Origin: Gammaproteobacteria bacterium
Lineage (GTDB): Bacteria; Pseudomonadota; Gammaproteobacteria; SZUA-152
Direction: 5' to 3'
DNA: 42,808 nt
Assembly: GCA_021647505.1 (NCBI GenBank)
Contig: JAKIUN010000031.1
Location: 1 to 42,808 of the forward strand
A program made the position numbers and the translations under genes. Below the pieces are notes generated by a model, which saw only the letters and a program-made list of their open reading frames with translations, did not search any database and had not been told where the DNA came from. Positions 1 to 9,178 of the stretch are shown piece after piece (position 1 is the stretch's first letter; each line of letters starts with the position of its first letter).

Positions 1-444
1 TATCATCACGCCCACCACCTCTGGAGGTCACATGGTAAAGCGCTCCGTGATATTCAATTCTCAGCGGTTTTGACATGCTCACAGCTTAGTCCAGATATAG
101 CAAAAAGCAAGACCTGACCCCATGCTCCATGTGCTCCATGCTCTTTTGCGCAGTGAGGTGAACAGCAATGACCGGCTGATCCTGGTCATGACCAACGGGG
201 CGTATGATTTCAGCGGTGTGGCAATAGTGTGGCAATAGGGGCAATAGGGGCAATAGGGGACAGACCACGATTAAAATGGTATGCTGTGCTGAAATACAGG
301 GTCAGGTCTTTGATCTATGGTCGGGTGGGTCATGTCGGTGTCTTGTGAGGTTCTCAGGAACCAAGAGATTCTCGGAGTCAGGATCACAAACCAAAGACCT
401 GCCTCCTCAACTTGTTTTGTTGACAACTCCTTACCTCAATTTCT
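1..444. other. Decayed intergenic region with short tandem repeats
   Basis: I see no convincing gene here. The octamer GGCAATAG recurs about four times between 219 and 256, running into a GGGGACAG-type tail at 255-263. Inverted copies of a GGGTCAGGTCTT motif occur at about 108-121 (minus) and 298-310 (plus). Such tails are often found beside REP-associated (Y1) transposases, and a fragment of such a transposase lies far to the right at 39072. Short readable peptides in all frames look like remnants rather than genes. Confidence 0.5.
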
Positions 445-705
445 TTACGCTATGGCCCTTTTAAGTTCTTGCTTTCTTTGTTCTTCAATGTTATTCCAAT
501 GTCGATTGCACAATGCCCCTTCAAATGAGTACAAGTAGTAACAGACAGGCAAGGTTTCATGCGGGTGGTTTTTTTTAATCATCTTATGGGCTTCAGCAGC
601 ACCATAAAATCGCAGTTCCTCCTCAGAAAAAATACCCGCTTCGTTTAACCGGCCGGCTATCTTGGCGCCTATGTTTTTTAACTCAGTCAAGCTTTTGTTT
701 GTCAT
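445..705 (-). CDS. TfoX C-terminal-domain protein
   Basis: An 86-residue protein that matches the stand-alone C-terminal domain of TfoX/Sxy proteins. The N-terminal segment SLTELKNIGAKIAGRLNEAG is the helix-hairpin-helix-like start of that domain, followed by EEELRFYGAAEAHKMIK and a cysteine-containing core (YLYSFEGALCNRHW). Full TfoX proteins also carry an N-terminal domain and regulate competence; that domain is missing here, so a competence role cannot be inferred. AAGG lies about 5 nt before the ATG and fixes the start. The start overlaps the end of the VOC fragment at 683. Confidence 0.8.
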   Translation of the reverse strand: MTNKSLTELKNIGAKIAGRLNEAGIFSEEELRFYGAAEAHKMIKKNHPHETLPVCYYLYSFEGALCNRHWNNIEEQRKQELKRAIA

Positions 706-910
706 TATAACCTTCTTGGTAGTCCTCAGATGACTCTATTGCCTGAACAATGTCAACATAAGCGCCATTGGGGTCTTTTACTGAGAAATGGCGCTGTCCC
801 CACTCCTCTGAACGAAGTTCCAAAACAATATCCAGCGAGTTGTTTTTTACGCGAGTATAAAACACCCCTGCTGACAACGGTCTGTCAGCAAAGGTTACGA
901 GAATACAGAC
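683..910 (-). pseudogene. Truncated glyoxalase/VOC-family protein (3' part only)
   Basis: The C-terminal half of a VOC (glyoxalase/bleomycin-resistance) fold is readable: RVKNNSLDIVLELRSEEWG, then GQRHFSVKDPNGAYVDIVQA, the typical last beta strands with the metal-ligand-type end. Complete proteins are about 120 residues; only about 65 residues here look like the family. The upstream part of the open frame runs into a GTGGGCA-type repeat tail at about 917-930, so the 5' half was probably lost or replaced. Its 3' end overlaps the start of the TfoX-domain gene by 23 nt, suggesting the two were once an operon. Confidence 0.6.
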
Positions 911-1152
911 AGCATTGAATGGTGGGCAACGCCATCGCTCAGCCCGACTCACTCGCTGTGCAACATGGAGGGGCGGTAAAACCTCATGAACCGTCGGTAT
1001 TTTTTACAGTGGGCGGGGTTCTAGTGAGCCAGCAATGGGAAATTGTTTTAAATAATAAACAGTTAGCGCGGGTGGCATCCTATTTGCTTGAGTTTGCTGT
1101 GTATGCCGGAAAAATAAGCATGGCGATTTAACAGGCTAAATGGGGTAGACGA

Positions 1153-1803
1153 ATGAAAAAGCTCATAACAACCACTACTTGTGCTGCACTTTTGTGTTTT
1201 GGCGGGGCTGCAATGGCGACGTCGATTTACTATGAGGCAACAAATGTAGCAGGTATTGGCGAAGTTAATTATGGTTTAGGTCTAGGTGCAAACAATCCTG
1301 CCACATTTGGTTTTACGGGTATTTCCGGGAATATCGATGAGAATCTTGGCTCTTTCGTGCCGGGGGAATACACGATAAGTTTCAGTCTGGACGGGTTCTG
1401 GATGGATTTTGATGGTGACAATATCTCGGATTTTGATTTACCAGACACCAGTTTCACCACGGGTTCTTACTTGATTCCTGTGCTGCCGCCGTTTAGTGGC
1501 ACTGCTGGGGCATTGACGTGGTCTGTCAATCCGTATTCCGGTGGGTCAGTTAGCTATGATTTTGGGAATACAGGATCTATCACAAATTTTGATGTTAACG
1601 TATTGCTCGCCGGGCTGGATCAACAATACAGCGGTGGGATGAATGGCATTATGGATGCAGATATCTATTGGGATACTCTGAGAGTTGAATTAAATAGCGC
1701 GGTTTCCGTCCCCGAGCCTTCCACCATCCTGATTATGGGTGTTGGCCTTCTTGGCTTGGTAGGTTACAAGCGCAAACGCTGTCAGCCCAGCAGGGTGGGC
1801 TGA
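1153..1803 (+). CDS. PEP-CTERM sorting-domain protein
   Basis: A 216-residue secreted protein of unknown function. It has an N-terminal signal peptide (MKKLITTTTCAALLCFGGAAMA) and ends in a textbook PEP-CTERM signal: VPEPSTILIMG, a hydrophobic stretch, then a basic tail (YKRKR). Such tails direct processing by exosortase and are tied to exopolysaccharide production; no exosortase gene is in this window. The body is rich in Gly, Asp and Ser and resembles no enzyme I know. The gene is followed by a strong hairpin terminator at 1848-1884. Confidence 0.85.
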   Translation: MKKLITTTTCAALLCFGGAAMATSIYYEATNVAGIGEVNYGLGLGANNPATFGFTGISGNIDENLGSFVPGEYTISFSLDGFWMDFDGDNISDFDLPDTSFTTGSYLIPVLPPFSGTAGALTWSVNPYSGGSVSYDFGNTGSITNFDVNVLLAGLDQQYSGGMNGIMDADIYWDTLRVELNSAVSVPEPSTILIMGVGLLGLVGYKRKRCQPSRVG

Positions 1804-1847
1804 GGCGCTCGACCGGGCAGTCCTTCTATACGGATATAATGCCGCGT

Positions 1848-1884
1848 AAAAAAGGCCGGCTGGTGAAAACCCGGCCGGCCTTTT
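1848..1884. terminator. Bidirectional terminator
   Basis: An 11-bp perfect stem (AAAAGGCCGGC at 1850-1860 pairing with GCCGGCCTTTT at 1874-1884) encloses a 13-nt loop, with A-run and T-run at its two feet. It sits between the convergent ends of the PEP-CTERM gene (1803) and the OB-fold gene (1902), so it can serve both. Confidence 0.85.
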
Positions 1885-1901
1885 GTGCTTCAGGTGTTTG
1901 C

Positions 1902-2264
1902 TTAGCGAGGCTGAATCGTGGCCTGTTCGACCAGCAGGGGATACATGTAGCCCATACCGAAGTCGGTATCCAGCGCTACGGTGCCGGTGATGGTGACTTG
2001 GTCGCCGACCTTGGCGGTCTGCTTGCTGGTGACGATCAGATTGTTGCTGTTTTGGCCGCCGGTGCCATCCTGAATGTGGATGAAGTTGCGGCTCATGATG
2101 CCGTTGTTCACTTTTACAACCTTGCCGCTGACGGTGACTTGCTGGCCTTTCAGACTGGAGAACTCTTTGTTGACGGCTTCAACGGTCTTGGTGGCGGCGG
2201 CCATGGCGCCGGTGGCGATCAGGGCGGACAGGCAAAGGGTGAGGGCGAGCATGATAGGTTTCAT
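1902..2264 (-). CDS. Periplasmic OB-fold (BOF-like) protein
   Basis: A 120-residue exported protein: signal peptide MKPIMLALTLCLSALIATGA up to an AMA-A cleavage site, then a small OB-fold domain with the pattern LKGQQVTVSGKVVKVNNGI, NFIHIQDGTG and VTITGTVALDTDFGMGY. This family is usually annotated as an OB-fold nucleic-acid-binding-domain protein, but an exported member is unlikely to meet nucleic acid, and ligands are unknown. An in-frame ATG 24 nt further upstream would add MRPTKRIP; the internal start at 2264 gives a cleaner signal peptide and is preceded by GAAGAGAAT. It is transcribed alone, away from holC. Confidence 0.75.
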   Translation of the reverse strand: MKPIMLALTLCLSALIATGAMAAATKTVEAVNKEFSSLKGQQVTVSGKVVKVNNGIMSRNFIHIQDGTGGQNSNNLIVTSKQTAKVGDQVTITGTVALDTDFGMGYMYPLLVEQATIQPR

Positions 2265-2604
2265 AGGTATTCTCTTCGTTGGTCTCAAATGGGTGGTGTT
2301 TCCCGCGATGTGGCGGCGGGGTTGGTATAACCGTCGGCAATCATCGATTGGCCTTGGTTGTTCTTTTTTTCGTTCTTAATCGGGTGTTGCTGCTGCCCAG
2401 ATAAAAACTTTATAGCTAGAAAATATTTCGTCAATATTTCCTATGACGACATACTACATTCATTATCAATACCATTGAACATGCAACAGAAATAGTCTGC
2501 TAAAAAAACAAAAAGTTCAATATTTTGGCCATCTTCTCCTTGATTCTTTTCGCCAAAGCAGGTTTCGGGGCGAGGAATGCAAGGAGGTTTGGGTTGATCG
2601 TACA
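2265..2604. other. AT-rich intergenic region
   Basis: Holds the upstream region of the minus-strand OB-fold gene and the downstream region of holC. I see no gene. The part at 2400-2540 is AT-rich with A/T runs, fitting a promoter region, but I cannot place a convincing -35/-10 pair. valS, which commonly follows holC in gammaproteobacteria, is absent from this side. Confidence 0.5.
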
Positions 2605-3027
2605 TTATCCCTTCAATTCATGATTGTCGAGTGGGTAGCCGCGATCACGATAGAAACGGAAGCGCTCGCGGCCGCTGCGCCGGGCGTCATTGTCGGCGCC
2701 GATGACCTCAGCCACGCGCAGGAAACGGCTGAAGAACAGCGGCACGTCGTTGGCCAGGTTGATGAGCACGTCGCTGTTGGTGTCCGGCGCCTCGTCGCTG
2801 CCGACGAGGATCGGCGAGTCGCAGTCCCGGCCCGCCTGATACTGTTCGTGGGGCAGGAAGCTGCCCTCGCGGAAGGTCCACAGCAGCCCATCCATGTGCC
2901 GGGCCTGATCGGCGTTGACAGTGTGGATGTAGATGCGATGGCCCAGGCTCCAGGCCTTTTCTGCCAGCTTGCAGGCGGTGTGTTCGCGTGAGCCGGCGGC
3001 GAGGATGTAAAAGTCGACCTTGGTCAT
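2605..3027 (-). CDS. holC: DNA polymerase III chi subunit
   Basis: A 140-residue protein matching HolC, the chi subunit of the clamp-loader complex, which with psi links the replisome to single-strand binding protein. Visible family features are the start TKVDFYILAAGSREHTACKL, the segment KAWSLGHRIYIHT, LLWTFREGSFLPHEQ and the end region INLANDVPLFFSRFLRVAEV. The ATG at 3027 lies 5 nt after the pepA stop, and an upstream in-frame start overlapping pepA would only add a low-complexity [14 protein letters not shown] tail, so I reject it. The pepA-holC order is standard; translation is probably coupled, because no Shine-Dalgarno sequence is apparent. Confidence 0.93.
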   Translation of the reverse strand: MTKVDFYILAAGSREHTACKLAEKAWSLGHRIYIHTVNADQARHMDGLLWTFREGSFLPHEQYQAGRDCDSPILVGSDEAPDTNSDVLINLANDVPLFFSRFLRVAEVIGADNDARRSGRERFRFYRDRGYPLDNHELKG

Positions 3028-3032
3028 GGGGG

Positions 3033-4565
3033 TTATTTTTTGCTTTTCACGTTCTTGCTTTTGGCCTTGCCCTTGTTTTCGCACCGGTCGATGAGGTACT
3101 GGGTCAGTAGCGGCACGGGGCGACCGGTGGCGCCTTTCTTTTCACCGGAAATCCAGGCGGTGCCGGCGATGTCCATGTGTGCCCAGTGGTATTTTTTGGT
3201 GAAACGCGAAAGAAAGCAGGCAGCGGTGATGGTGCCGCCCTCGCGGCCGCCGATGTTGGGGATGTCGGCGAAGTTGCTTTTCAGCTGATCCTGGTACTCA
3301 TCCCACAGCGGTAGTTCCCAGGCGCGGTCGCCACTGCTCTTGCCAGCGCTTAGCAGGTCGTGCACCAGTGGATGATGATTGCCCAGTACGCCGCTGGCAT
3401 GGCGACCAAGGGCGACCACGCAGGCGCCAGTGAGGGTGGCGACATCGATCACGGCATCAGGCGAGAAGCGTTCGACGTAGGTTAGGGCGTCGCAGAGGAT
3501 GAGGCGGCCTTCGGCGTCGGTATTGAGCACTTCGATGGTCTGTCCGGACATGCTGGTGACGATGTCACCAGGTTTGTTGGCGGCGCCGTCGGGCAGGTTT
3601 TCGCACGTGGGAATGACCACCACCAGGTTGATAGGCAGTTCGAGTTCGCAGCAGGCGGTGAGGGCGCCTAATACGGTGGCGGCGCCGCACATGTCGTATT
3701 TCATCTCGTCCATGGCCGCCGAGGGCTTGATGGAGATACCGCCGGCGTCAAAGGTGATACCCTTGCCCACCAGTACAACCGGTTTCTGTTTGCTGGTGCC
3801 GCCCGAGTATTCGGCAATGATGAGGTGCGGTAGCTCGCGTGAGCCCTTGGCCACAGACAGAAAGGAACCCATGCCGAGCTTTTCCAGCTGCGCCTGTTGC
3901 AGAACTTCTACTTTCAGTTTGCTGTACTTTTTGCCCTGGGCGCGAGCCTGTTTGGCCAGATAGCCTGGTGTGCAGATGTTGCCGGGCAGGTTGCCCAGGT
4001 CCTTGGCCAGTGACACGCCCTCGGCGATGGCCTCGCCTTCGCGCACCGCCAGTTCGCCATTGCTCAGGTCGCTGCGGTGTGGCACGGCGAGGATCAGCTT
4101 GCGCAGCGGGCGGCGGATGTCGTTCTTTTTGGTCTTCAGAGTATCGGCGTGATAGAGAATTTCGCGGCTGCTTTCCACCGTGTGGCGAACCTTCCAGTGC
4201 AGGTCGCGGCCCTTGACGTTGATCTCGGTGAGGTAGCAGGTGGCCTCCATGGCACCGGTCTCGTCGAGCCGGGTCACGGCGCTGCCGATGATTTCACGGT
4301 ATTGCTGGTCGCTGATGTCGCGTTCGCGGCCGCAGCCGACTAACAGCATGCGATCGGCCATGGTGCCCTGGGGGTTGTGGATCAGCAGGGTCTTGCCGAT
4401 CTTGCCTTCCATGTCGCCGCGGCGCAGTACGGTGGAGAGGAAGCCATCACTGGCCTTGTCCAGGGCCTCGGCGGCGGGGCTGAGGCGGCGGGGTTCGAAG
4501 ACGCCGACCACCACGCAGGCGGAGCGTTGTTTTTCGGGGGAGCCACTCTTGATGCTGAATTCCAT
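3033..4565 (-). CDS. pepA: Leucyl aminopeptidase (M17 family)
   Basis: A 510-residue cytosolic aminopeptidase that removes N-terminal residues using two metal ions and acts as a hexamer. The M17 signature NTDAEGRL is present, as are the metal and active-site segments [16 protein letters not shown] and [13 protein letters not shown]. Length matches E. coli PepA (503). AGGA lies 5 nt before the ATG. In E. coli PepA also binds DNA; nothing here tests that. The gene is divergent from lptF, with 155 bp between the starts, and is followed by holC. Confidence 0.97.
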   Translation of the reverse strand: MEFSIKSGSPEKQRSACVVVGVFEPRRLSPAAEALDKASDGFLSTVLRRGDMEGKIGKTLLIHNPQGTMADRMLLVGCGRERDISDQQYREIIGSAVTRLDETGAMEATCYLTEINVKGRDLHWKVRHTVESSREILYHADTLKTKKNDIRRPLRKLILAVPHRSDLSNGELAVREGEAIAEGVSLAKDLGNLPGNICTPGYLAKQARAQGKKYSKLKVEVLQQAQLEKLGMGSFLSVAKGSRELPHLIIAEYSGGTSKQKPVVLVGKGITFDAGGISIKPSAAMDEMKYDMCGAATVLGALTACCELELPINLVVVIPTCENLPDGAANKPGDIVTSMSGQTIEVLNTDAEGRLILCDALTYVERFSPDAVIDVATLTGACVVALGRHASGVLGNHHPLVHDLLSAGKSSGDRAWELPLWDEYQDQLKSNFADIPNIGGREGGTITAACFLSRFTKKYHWAHMDIAGTAWISGEKKGATGRPVPLLTQYLIDRCENKGKAKSKNVKSKK

Positions 4566-4720
4566 AGTCTTCCTGCTGGTCGATGGTGAGCCGGTTGGTC
4601 GGCGGTTTTGTTTATGGGGGTTTTGTTATACGGTTAGCTTCCGCTGCAGTAGTTTACTCGAACTTTTGTGTTGGCCACAAAGTGCGGGTCTTTCCGATTA
4701 ATGATTTCAGGCTGAATTTC

Positions 4721-5833
4721 TTGATTATAGATCGCTATCTGGCAAAAGAGGTCGTGCAGACCCTGCTGGCCGTGCAGCTGGTGCTGCTGCTGATCCTCCT
4801 CGGCCGTTTCTTTGCCGTCTATCTGTCCGATGCTCTGGCGGGCAAGATTTCCGCTGCCATCGTGCTCGACATGTTAATGCTGCGTAGCGTTACCGCGCAG
4901 AGCATGATGCTCCCTTTTGCACTGTACATGGCGGTTTTGCTGGCCTTCGGGCGCCTGTACAAGGACAACGAGATGACCGCACTAGCCGCTGGCGGGGTGG
5001 GGATGGGGCGGATGCTGTACACGGTGCTGGGGATCGGCCTGCTACTGGCGGCGCTGGTCAGCGTATTGTCGCTGTCGGCCACGCCCTGGGCACATGAGAT
5101 GACCACCAAACTGCAGGAGCAAACCGCAGCGACTAATGCCTTTGCGGCGGTGACGGCGGGGCGTTTCAGTGAGGTGGGTGGTGCCAACCGGGTATTTTAC
5201 GTGGAGGCGCTGTCGGAAGATCGCAGTGAGTTGCAAAATGTGTTCGTCTCTGATCGCCGGCAGGGTGGCTTGACGCTGTTTTCCGCTCGCAGTGGTTACC
5301 GCTACCGTGACTCCGACACGGGGGTACTGTATCTGGCGCTGGTCGATGGCTATCGCTACGAAGGGCGACCCGGTGAGGTGGATTTCCGCATTTATCGTTT
5401 CGACAAGTATGCGGTGCGGCTGGACGAAGGCGAGGTAAAAAAGATGGCGCGCCGTCTGAGGGCGCTGCCCACGGAGCGTCTGTGGGGTTCGACACACCTG
5501 AACGAGATTGCCGAACTGCAGTGGCGTTTGTCCATGCCCGTCGCCACCCTGTTGCTGGCATGGCTTGGGGCACTGCTGAGTCGCACTTCGCCACGTCAGG
5601 GTCGTTTCGGCAAGTTGTTCGTGGCCATCCTGCTGTTCATTATTTATTACAACACCCTGGGTGTGGCGAAGAACTGGATCGTGCGTGGCGTGGTGCCGCC
5701 GGAACTGGGGCTGTGGTGGGTGCATGCGGTGCTGTTGTCGCTACTGGGCTGGCTGACGGTGCGTCAGATCGGCATGCGCTGGTTGCTCGACCGCCTGCGT
5801 GGGCGGGTTCGGCTGCAGAGGGTGGCTAACTGA
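4721..5833 (+). CDS. lptF: LPS export ABC transporter permease LptF
   Basis: A 370-residue inner-membrane subunit of the LptB2FGC complex that extracts lipopolysaccharide for transport to the outer membrane. The family start is (M)IIDRYLxxEVxxT, and here LIIDRYLAKEVVQT begins with a TTG codon at 4721; upstream ATGs in this frame would add a 46-residue tail unlike LptF. The length then matches E. coli LptF (366). Hydrophobic segments follow the usual 3 + 3 pattern around a periplasmic beta-jellyroll-type domain (about residues 130-260). lptG follows 2 nt after the stop. Confidence 0.93.
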   Translation: MIIDRYLAKEVVQTLLAVQLVLLLILLGRFFAVYLSDALAGKISAAIVLDMLMLRSVTAQSMMLPFALYMAVLLAFGRLYKDNEMTALAAGGVGMGRMLYTVLGIGLLLAALVSVLSLSATPWAHEMTTKLQEQTAATNAFAAVTAGRFSEVGGANRVFYVEALSEDRSELQNVFVSDRRQGGLTLFSARSGYRYRDSDTGVLYLALVDGYRYEGRPGEVDFRIYRFDKYAVRLDEGEVKKMARRLRALPTERLWGSTHLNEIAELQWRLSMPVATLLLAWLGALLSRTSPRQGRFGKLFVAILLFIIYYNTLGVAKNWIVRGVVPPELGLWWVHAVLLSLLGWLTVRQIGMRWLLDRLRGRVRLQRVAN

Positions 5834-5835
5834 AG

Positions 5836-6900
5836 ATGCAGATTCTCGACCGCTACATTGGTCGCAGTGTGCTCTGGAACACCTTCATTGTACTCACGGT
5901 GTTACTGACTCTGTTCACCCTCTTCGCCTTCATGGATGAGGTGGGTGATATTGGCAAGGGCAATTACGGTACTTGGCAGGCAATTCAGTATGTGCTGCTC
6001 ACGGTGCCCAAGCTGGCCTATCAACTGTTTCCGGTGGCGGCGCTGATCGGCTGTACCATCGGTCTCGGTCTACTCGCCAGCGACAGCGAGCTGACGGTGA
6101 TGCGCGCCGCCGGGGTATCGTTGGGGCGTATCATCTGGTCGGTGATGAAGGCGGGGTTGCTGATCGTCATTATCTCGCTGCTGATTGGTGAAGGCATTAC
6201 GCCGGTGACAGAAGAGCGGGCACAGACGCTGCGCTCGGTGGCCAAGTCCGGTAAGCTGGATCTCGGTGGCGGCAGCGGTTTCTGGGCCCGTGACGGCGAC
6301 AGCTTCGTCAACGTGCGCAACTTCCTGCCGGGCAAGCGTCTGGGCGGCGTGACCATTTATTCCTTCGACGGCGAACAACAGCTGACACGCGTACTGTATG
6401 CCGAATCGGCAGTTTACCAGGACAGCCGCTGGATACTGGAAAATATCACCAGCAGCGAGGTGAGTTTCGAGGGTGTCACGGCGCAGCGTATCGATACCGA
6501 GCCCTGGAACACGCGCCTGAGTCCGGATCTACTCAGCGTGGTGACGGTCAGGCCCAATACCCTGTCCATCATGGGGTTGTACGACTATGTCAGCTATCTG
6601 CGCGAAAATGGTCTCGATGCAGCGATCTATGAGCAGGCTCTGTGGGGCAAGATCGTGGCCCCGCTGGTGACCGGGGTGATGGTGTTTCTGGCGATTCCGT
6701 TCGTGTTCGGCCCGCTGCGCTCAGTCAGCGTCGGCCATCGTATTCTGGTGGGCACCCTGGTGGGTATCGGATTCCATTTGCTGAACCAGATGTTTAGTTA
6801 CCTCGGCCTGGTGGCGGGCATTTATCCGGCGCTGACAGCGGTGCTGCCGCTGGCCCTGGCGTTGGGCACTGGGTTCTGGTTGATGCGGCGGGTTTATTAG
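5836..6900 (+). CDS. lptG: LPS export ABC transporter permease LptG
   Basis: A 354-residue partner of LptF. It starts MQILDRYIGRSVLWNTF, a typical LptG start, has hydrophobic segments near residues 12-35, 55-80, 100-120 and three more in the last 90 residues, with a soluble domain between. The end contains FVFGPLRSVSVGHRILVGT, the conserved region just before the fifth helix. It directly follows lptF and must be co-transcribed with it. lptB, lptA and lptC are not in the window, which is normal because they sit elsewhere in these genomes. Confidence 0.95.
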   Translation: MQILDRYIGRSVLWNTFIVLTVLLTLFTLFAFMDEVGDIGKGNYGTWQAIQYVLLTVPKLAYQLFPVAALIGCTIGLGLLASDSELTVMRAAGVSLGRIIWSVMKAGLLIVIISLLIGEGITPVTEERAQTLRSVAKSGKLDLGGGSGFWARDGDSFVNVRNFLPGKRLGGVTIYSFDGEQQLTRVLYAESAVYQDSRWILENITSSEVSFEGVTAQRIDTEPWNTRLSPDLLSVVTVRPNTLSIMGLYDYVSYLRENGLDAAIYEQALWGKIVAPLVTGVMVFLAIPFVFGPLRSVSVGHRILVGTLVGIGFHLLNQMFSYLGLVAGIYPALTAVLPLALALGTGFWLMRRVY

Positions 6901-7006
6901 TTCTACTCTGTTACTTTAATCTCTGAGGGGGGCAATTCCTCACCGCTTGCTGCGAACAAGCATTGAACAATGCGTAGCGGGTGAATTCCTCTGTCGAGTA
7001 CGGCTG

Positions 7007-7072
7007 TCGCAGCTGAAGCCGCTCCTGCCATTTTTTATGGCGACTATCGCTCGCGGGCATGGCCCGCTCACA
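7007..7072. repeat. REP-like palindrome pair
   Basis: Two short palindromes occur in tandem: GCAGCTGAAGCCGCTCC-type (7009-7025) and GCGGGCATGGCCCGC-type (7052-7067). Both motifs recur in the sucC upstream region at 17763-17930. They resemble the REP sequences of pseudomonads and relatives. They lie in the 268-bp gap between lptG and the 3' end of soxB. Confidence 0.7.
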
Positions 7073-7168
7073 CACGCAGCCCAGCATGTCAGTGCCAGCT
7101 CTACCGACCTGTTCGCAGTGATAGTGCTCCGCACGATGAAATCAGCACACCACTGCGACAGGCCGGGA

Positions 7169-8890
7169 TCAGACCTCGGCCAGTCCCGGGTTCTTGCCCA
7201 GTCCCTTGATCTTGGGAATGTTGAGTTCCTTGATGCGCACCGTATCCTGGGCGCGGATGTACTCAGTCACTACGTCCCAGATGGGTGTGCCCTCGCGCTT
7301 CTCTATGCTGGCCCAGCCGGCCAACCGATAATTCTTCCTGGCATCCAGCGGTTTGCCATTCAGTTCCATGTCGGTGATACGTTTGCCGATCTTTGCCGTC
7401 GGGTCGATGCTGTATTTCAGCCCGCCCACACGCACCATGTCGCCGCCCTGCTGGTAGTAGGGATCTTCGTTGAACAGGTTGTCCGCCACGTCTTCGAGGA
7501 TCACCTTGATCTGTTCACCACTGACTTCGTTCAGGGTAGCGGTGGGATAGGTGATGGCGGTTTGTGTCATCACATGTTCAAAGGTGATCGGCTCACCCGG
7601 CATCACACTCACACCCCAGCGGAAACCGGGGGAGAAGGCGATATCGGCTTCCTGCACGTCGAGCATGGCATCGAGAATCAACTGATCGAAGGTGCCGTTG
7701 AAGTTGCCGCGACGATAGAGTACTTCGTCTGCTACGCCCAGTTGCTCGTTAAGCCGCTTGATATACGGTTTACGCACGTCACTGATAAATTTGCCCATCT
7801 CGACATCGGGCTCGATAAAGTTGGAGAAAATAGGTAGCAGGCGGTAGCGGAAGTCACGTACCTCACCATTTTTTACATCGAAGTCCAGCACGCTGAGGAA
7901 CTTGCCGTTGGAGCCGGAGTTGATCACCAGCGTGGTGCCGCCGGCATTTTTTACCTTGACCGGTTCGGGCACGGCGTCGTGGGTGTGGCCGCCCATGATG
8001 GCGTCGATACCGCGCACACGGCTGGCCATTTTCAGATCGACGTCCATGCCATTGTGAGAAAGAACGACAACGACCTGCGCGCCGCCTTTCCGCGCGGCGT
8101 CGACGGTATCCTGCATCTTGTCGTCGCGAATGCCGAAACTCCATTCGGGAATCATCCAGCGTGGGTTGGCGATGGGTGTGTAGGGGAAGGCCTGACCAAT
8201 GATGGCCGTCGGGATACCATTCATCTCCTTGATGACGTAGGGCTTGAAGACGTCTTCTTCCCACTGGTTATCGATGACATTCTGGGCCACAAAATCCATG
8301 TGTCCTTCGAGGTCATTTTCGATGATTTCATTAACGCGCTCTGCACCATAGGTGAATTCCCAGTGGCCGGTCATGACATCGACACCGAGCAGTTTGGTGG
8401 CGTCGACCATATCCTGTCCGTTGGTCCACAGGGCTGTGGCGGAACCCTGCCAGGTATCACCGCCATCCAGCAGCAGGGACTCCGGGCGCTGAGCACGGAT
8501 ATGTTTTACCAGTGTTGCCAGATGTGCAAAGCCGCCAACCTTGCCGTACTGTTTGGAGGCCTCGACAAAGTTCAGATAGGTAAAGGCATTGGCCTCCGGT
8601 GTATTCGGGGCGATGCCATAGTGCTTGAGGAAATGTTTGCCGACTAGGTGGGGCGGGTTTCCTTTCATGTTGCCGACACCGATGTTGATGTTGGGTTCAC
8701 GGAACCAGACAGGCATCAATTGAGCATGGCAATCCGTGAAGTGCAGTAATGAAACATTGCCAAAAGCGGGGAGTTCATATATCTGGTTAGGAGGGATGCT
8801 TCTCTTGTTGGCTGCCTGACCGGGCAGGACGACGCCAGCAGCGCTGGCCACGGCCAGCATTTGCAGAAATTCACGACGGGAGATGTTCAT
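7169..8890 (-). CDS. soxB: Thiosulfohydrolase SoxB
   Basis: A 573-residue periplasmic enzyme that hydrolyses sulfate from the thiosulfate-derived group bound to SoxYZ, using two Mn ions. It belongs to the 5'-nucleotidase/metallophosphatase family: LLHFTDCHAQLMP (metal ligands Asp53 and His55), LLLDGGDTWQGSAT, the GGHTHD motif and a C-terminal nucleotidase-type domain. A twin-arginine signal is visible (MNISRREFLQMLAVASAAG). A second ATG 9 nt upstream (8899) lies only 1 nt after GGAGG, whereas 8890 has a 10-nt spacing, so I chose 8890. It follows soxA after a 288-bp gap that contains a hairpin, so it may have its own promoter. Confidence 0.97.
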   Translation of the reverse strand: MNISRREFLQMLAVASAAGVVLPGQAANKRSIPPNQIYELPAFGNVSLLHFTDCHAQLMPVWFREPNINIGVGNMKGNPPHLVGKHFLKHYGIAPNTPEANAFTYLNFVEASKQYGKVGGFAHLATLVKHIRAQRPESLLLDGGDTWQGSATALWTNGQDMVDATKLLGVDVMTGHWEFTYGAERVNEIIENDLEGHMDFVAQNVIDNQWEEDVFKPYVIKEMNGIPTAIIGQAFPYTPIANPRWMIPEWSFGIRDDKMQDTVDAARKGGAQVVVVLSHNGMDVDLKMASRVRGIDAIMGGHTHDAVPEPVKVKNAGGTTLVINSGSNGKFLSVLDFDVKNGEVRDFRYRLLPIFSNFIEPDVEMGKFISDVRKPYIKRLNEQLGVADEVLYRRGNFNGTFDQLILDAMLDVQEADIAFSPGFRWGVSVMPGEPITFEHVMTQTAITYPTATLNEVSGEQIKVILEDVADNLFNEDPYYQQGGDMVRVGGLKYSIDPTAKIGKRITDMELNGKPLDARKNYRLAGWASIEKREGTPIWDVVTEYIRAQDTVRIKELNIPKIKGLGKNPGLAEV

Positions 8891-9106
8891 ATGATGCATT
8901 CCTCCTACTACGGATGGTTTTGGCAGGCCTTCATTGTGTTAACGGGTGCCTGATTATTGTGTGTTTTCCGGCAGATTCATTCCGGGCGGCATTTTGCTCG
9001 CGTCCATACAAATAGAAAGTTTTACATGTGCACATGGCTACTCACACTCCTCTAAAGGGGTATGTGTTGTCTAAGCTAACAACACCGTCACTCCGGGCGA
9101 AACGCA

Positions 9107-9154
9107 GTGAAGAAAAAGGCCCGGGGAGAAATCTCACCGAGCCTTTTTCTTCAC
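9107..9154. terminator. Strong hairpin between soxA and soxB
   Basis: A 14-bp perfect inverted repeat (GTGAAGAAAAAGGC at 9107-9120 with GCCTTTTTCTTCAC at 9141-9154) with a 20-nt loop. In the soxA direction the A-rich and T-rich halves give a terminator-like element 25 nt after the soxA stop. It would limit read-through into soxB or set different levels for the two parts of the operon. Confidence 0.75.
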
Positions 9155-9178
9155 AAACTACGGTACTACGTAAACACC

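Noticed and set aside
150-235. Short plus-strand peptide with text LILVMTNGAYDFSGV
   Set aside because: It faintly recalls the C-terminus of a Mur-ligase-type protein, but it is too short and has no supporting context.
200-260. Tandem GGCAATAG units as a CRISPR array
   Set aside because: Units are about 8-11 bp with no spacer pattern and no cas genes in the window; they are simple tandem repeats.
919-1131. Open frame of 70 codons upstream of the PEP-CTERM gene
   Set aside because: No ribosome-binding site, no recognisable domain, and its start lies in a repeat tail.
2265-2604. valS 3' end expected after holC
   Set aside because: The sequence shows no valyl-tRNA synthetase text; the gene must be elsewhere in this genome.
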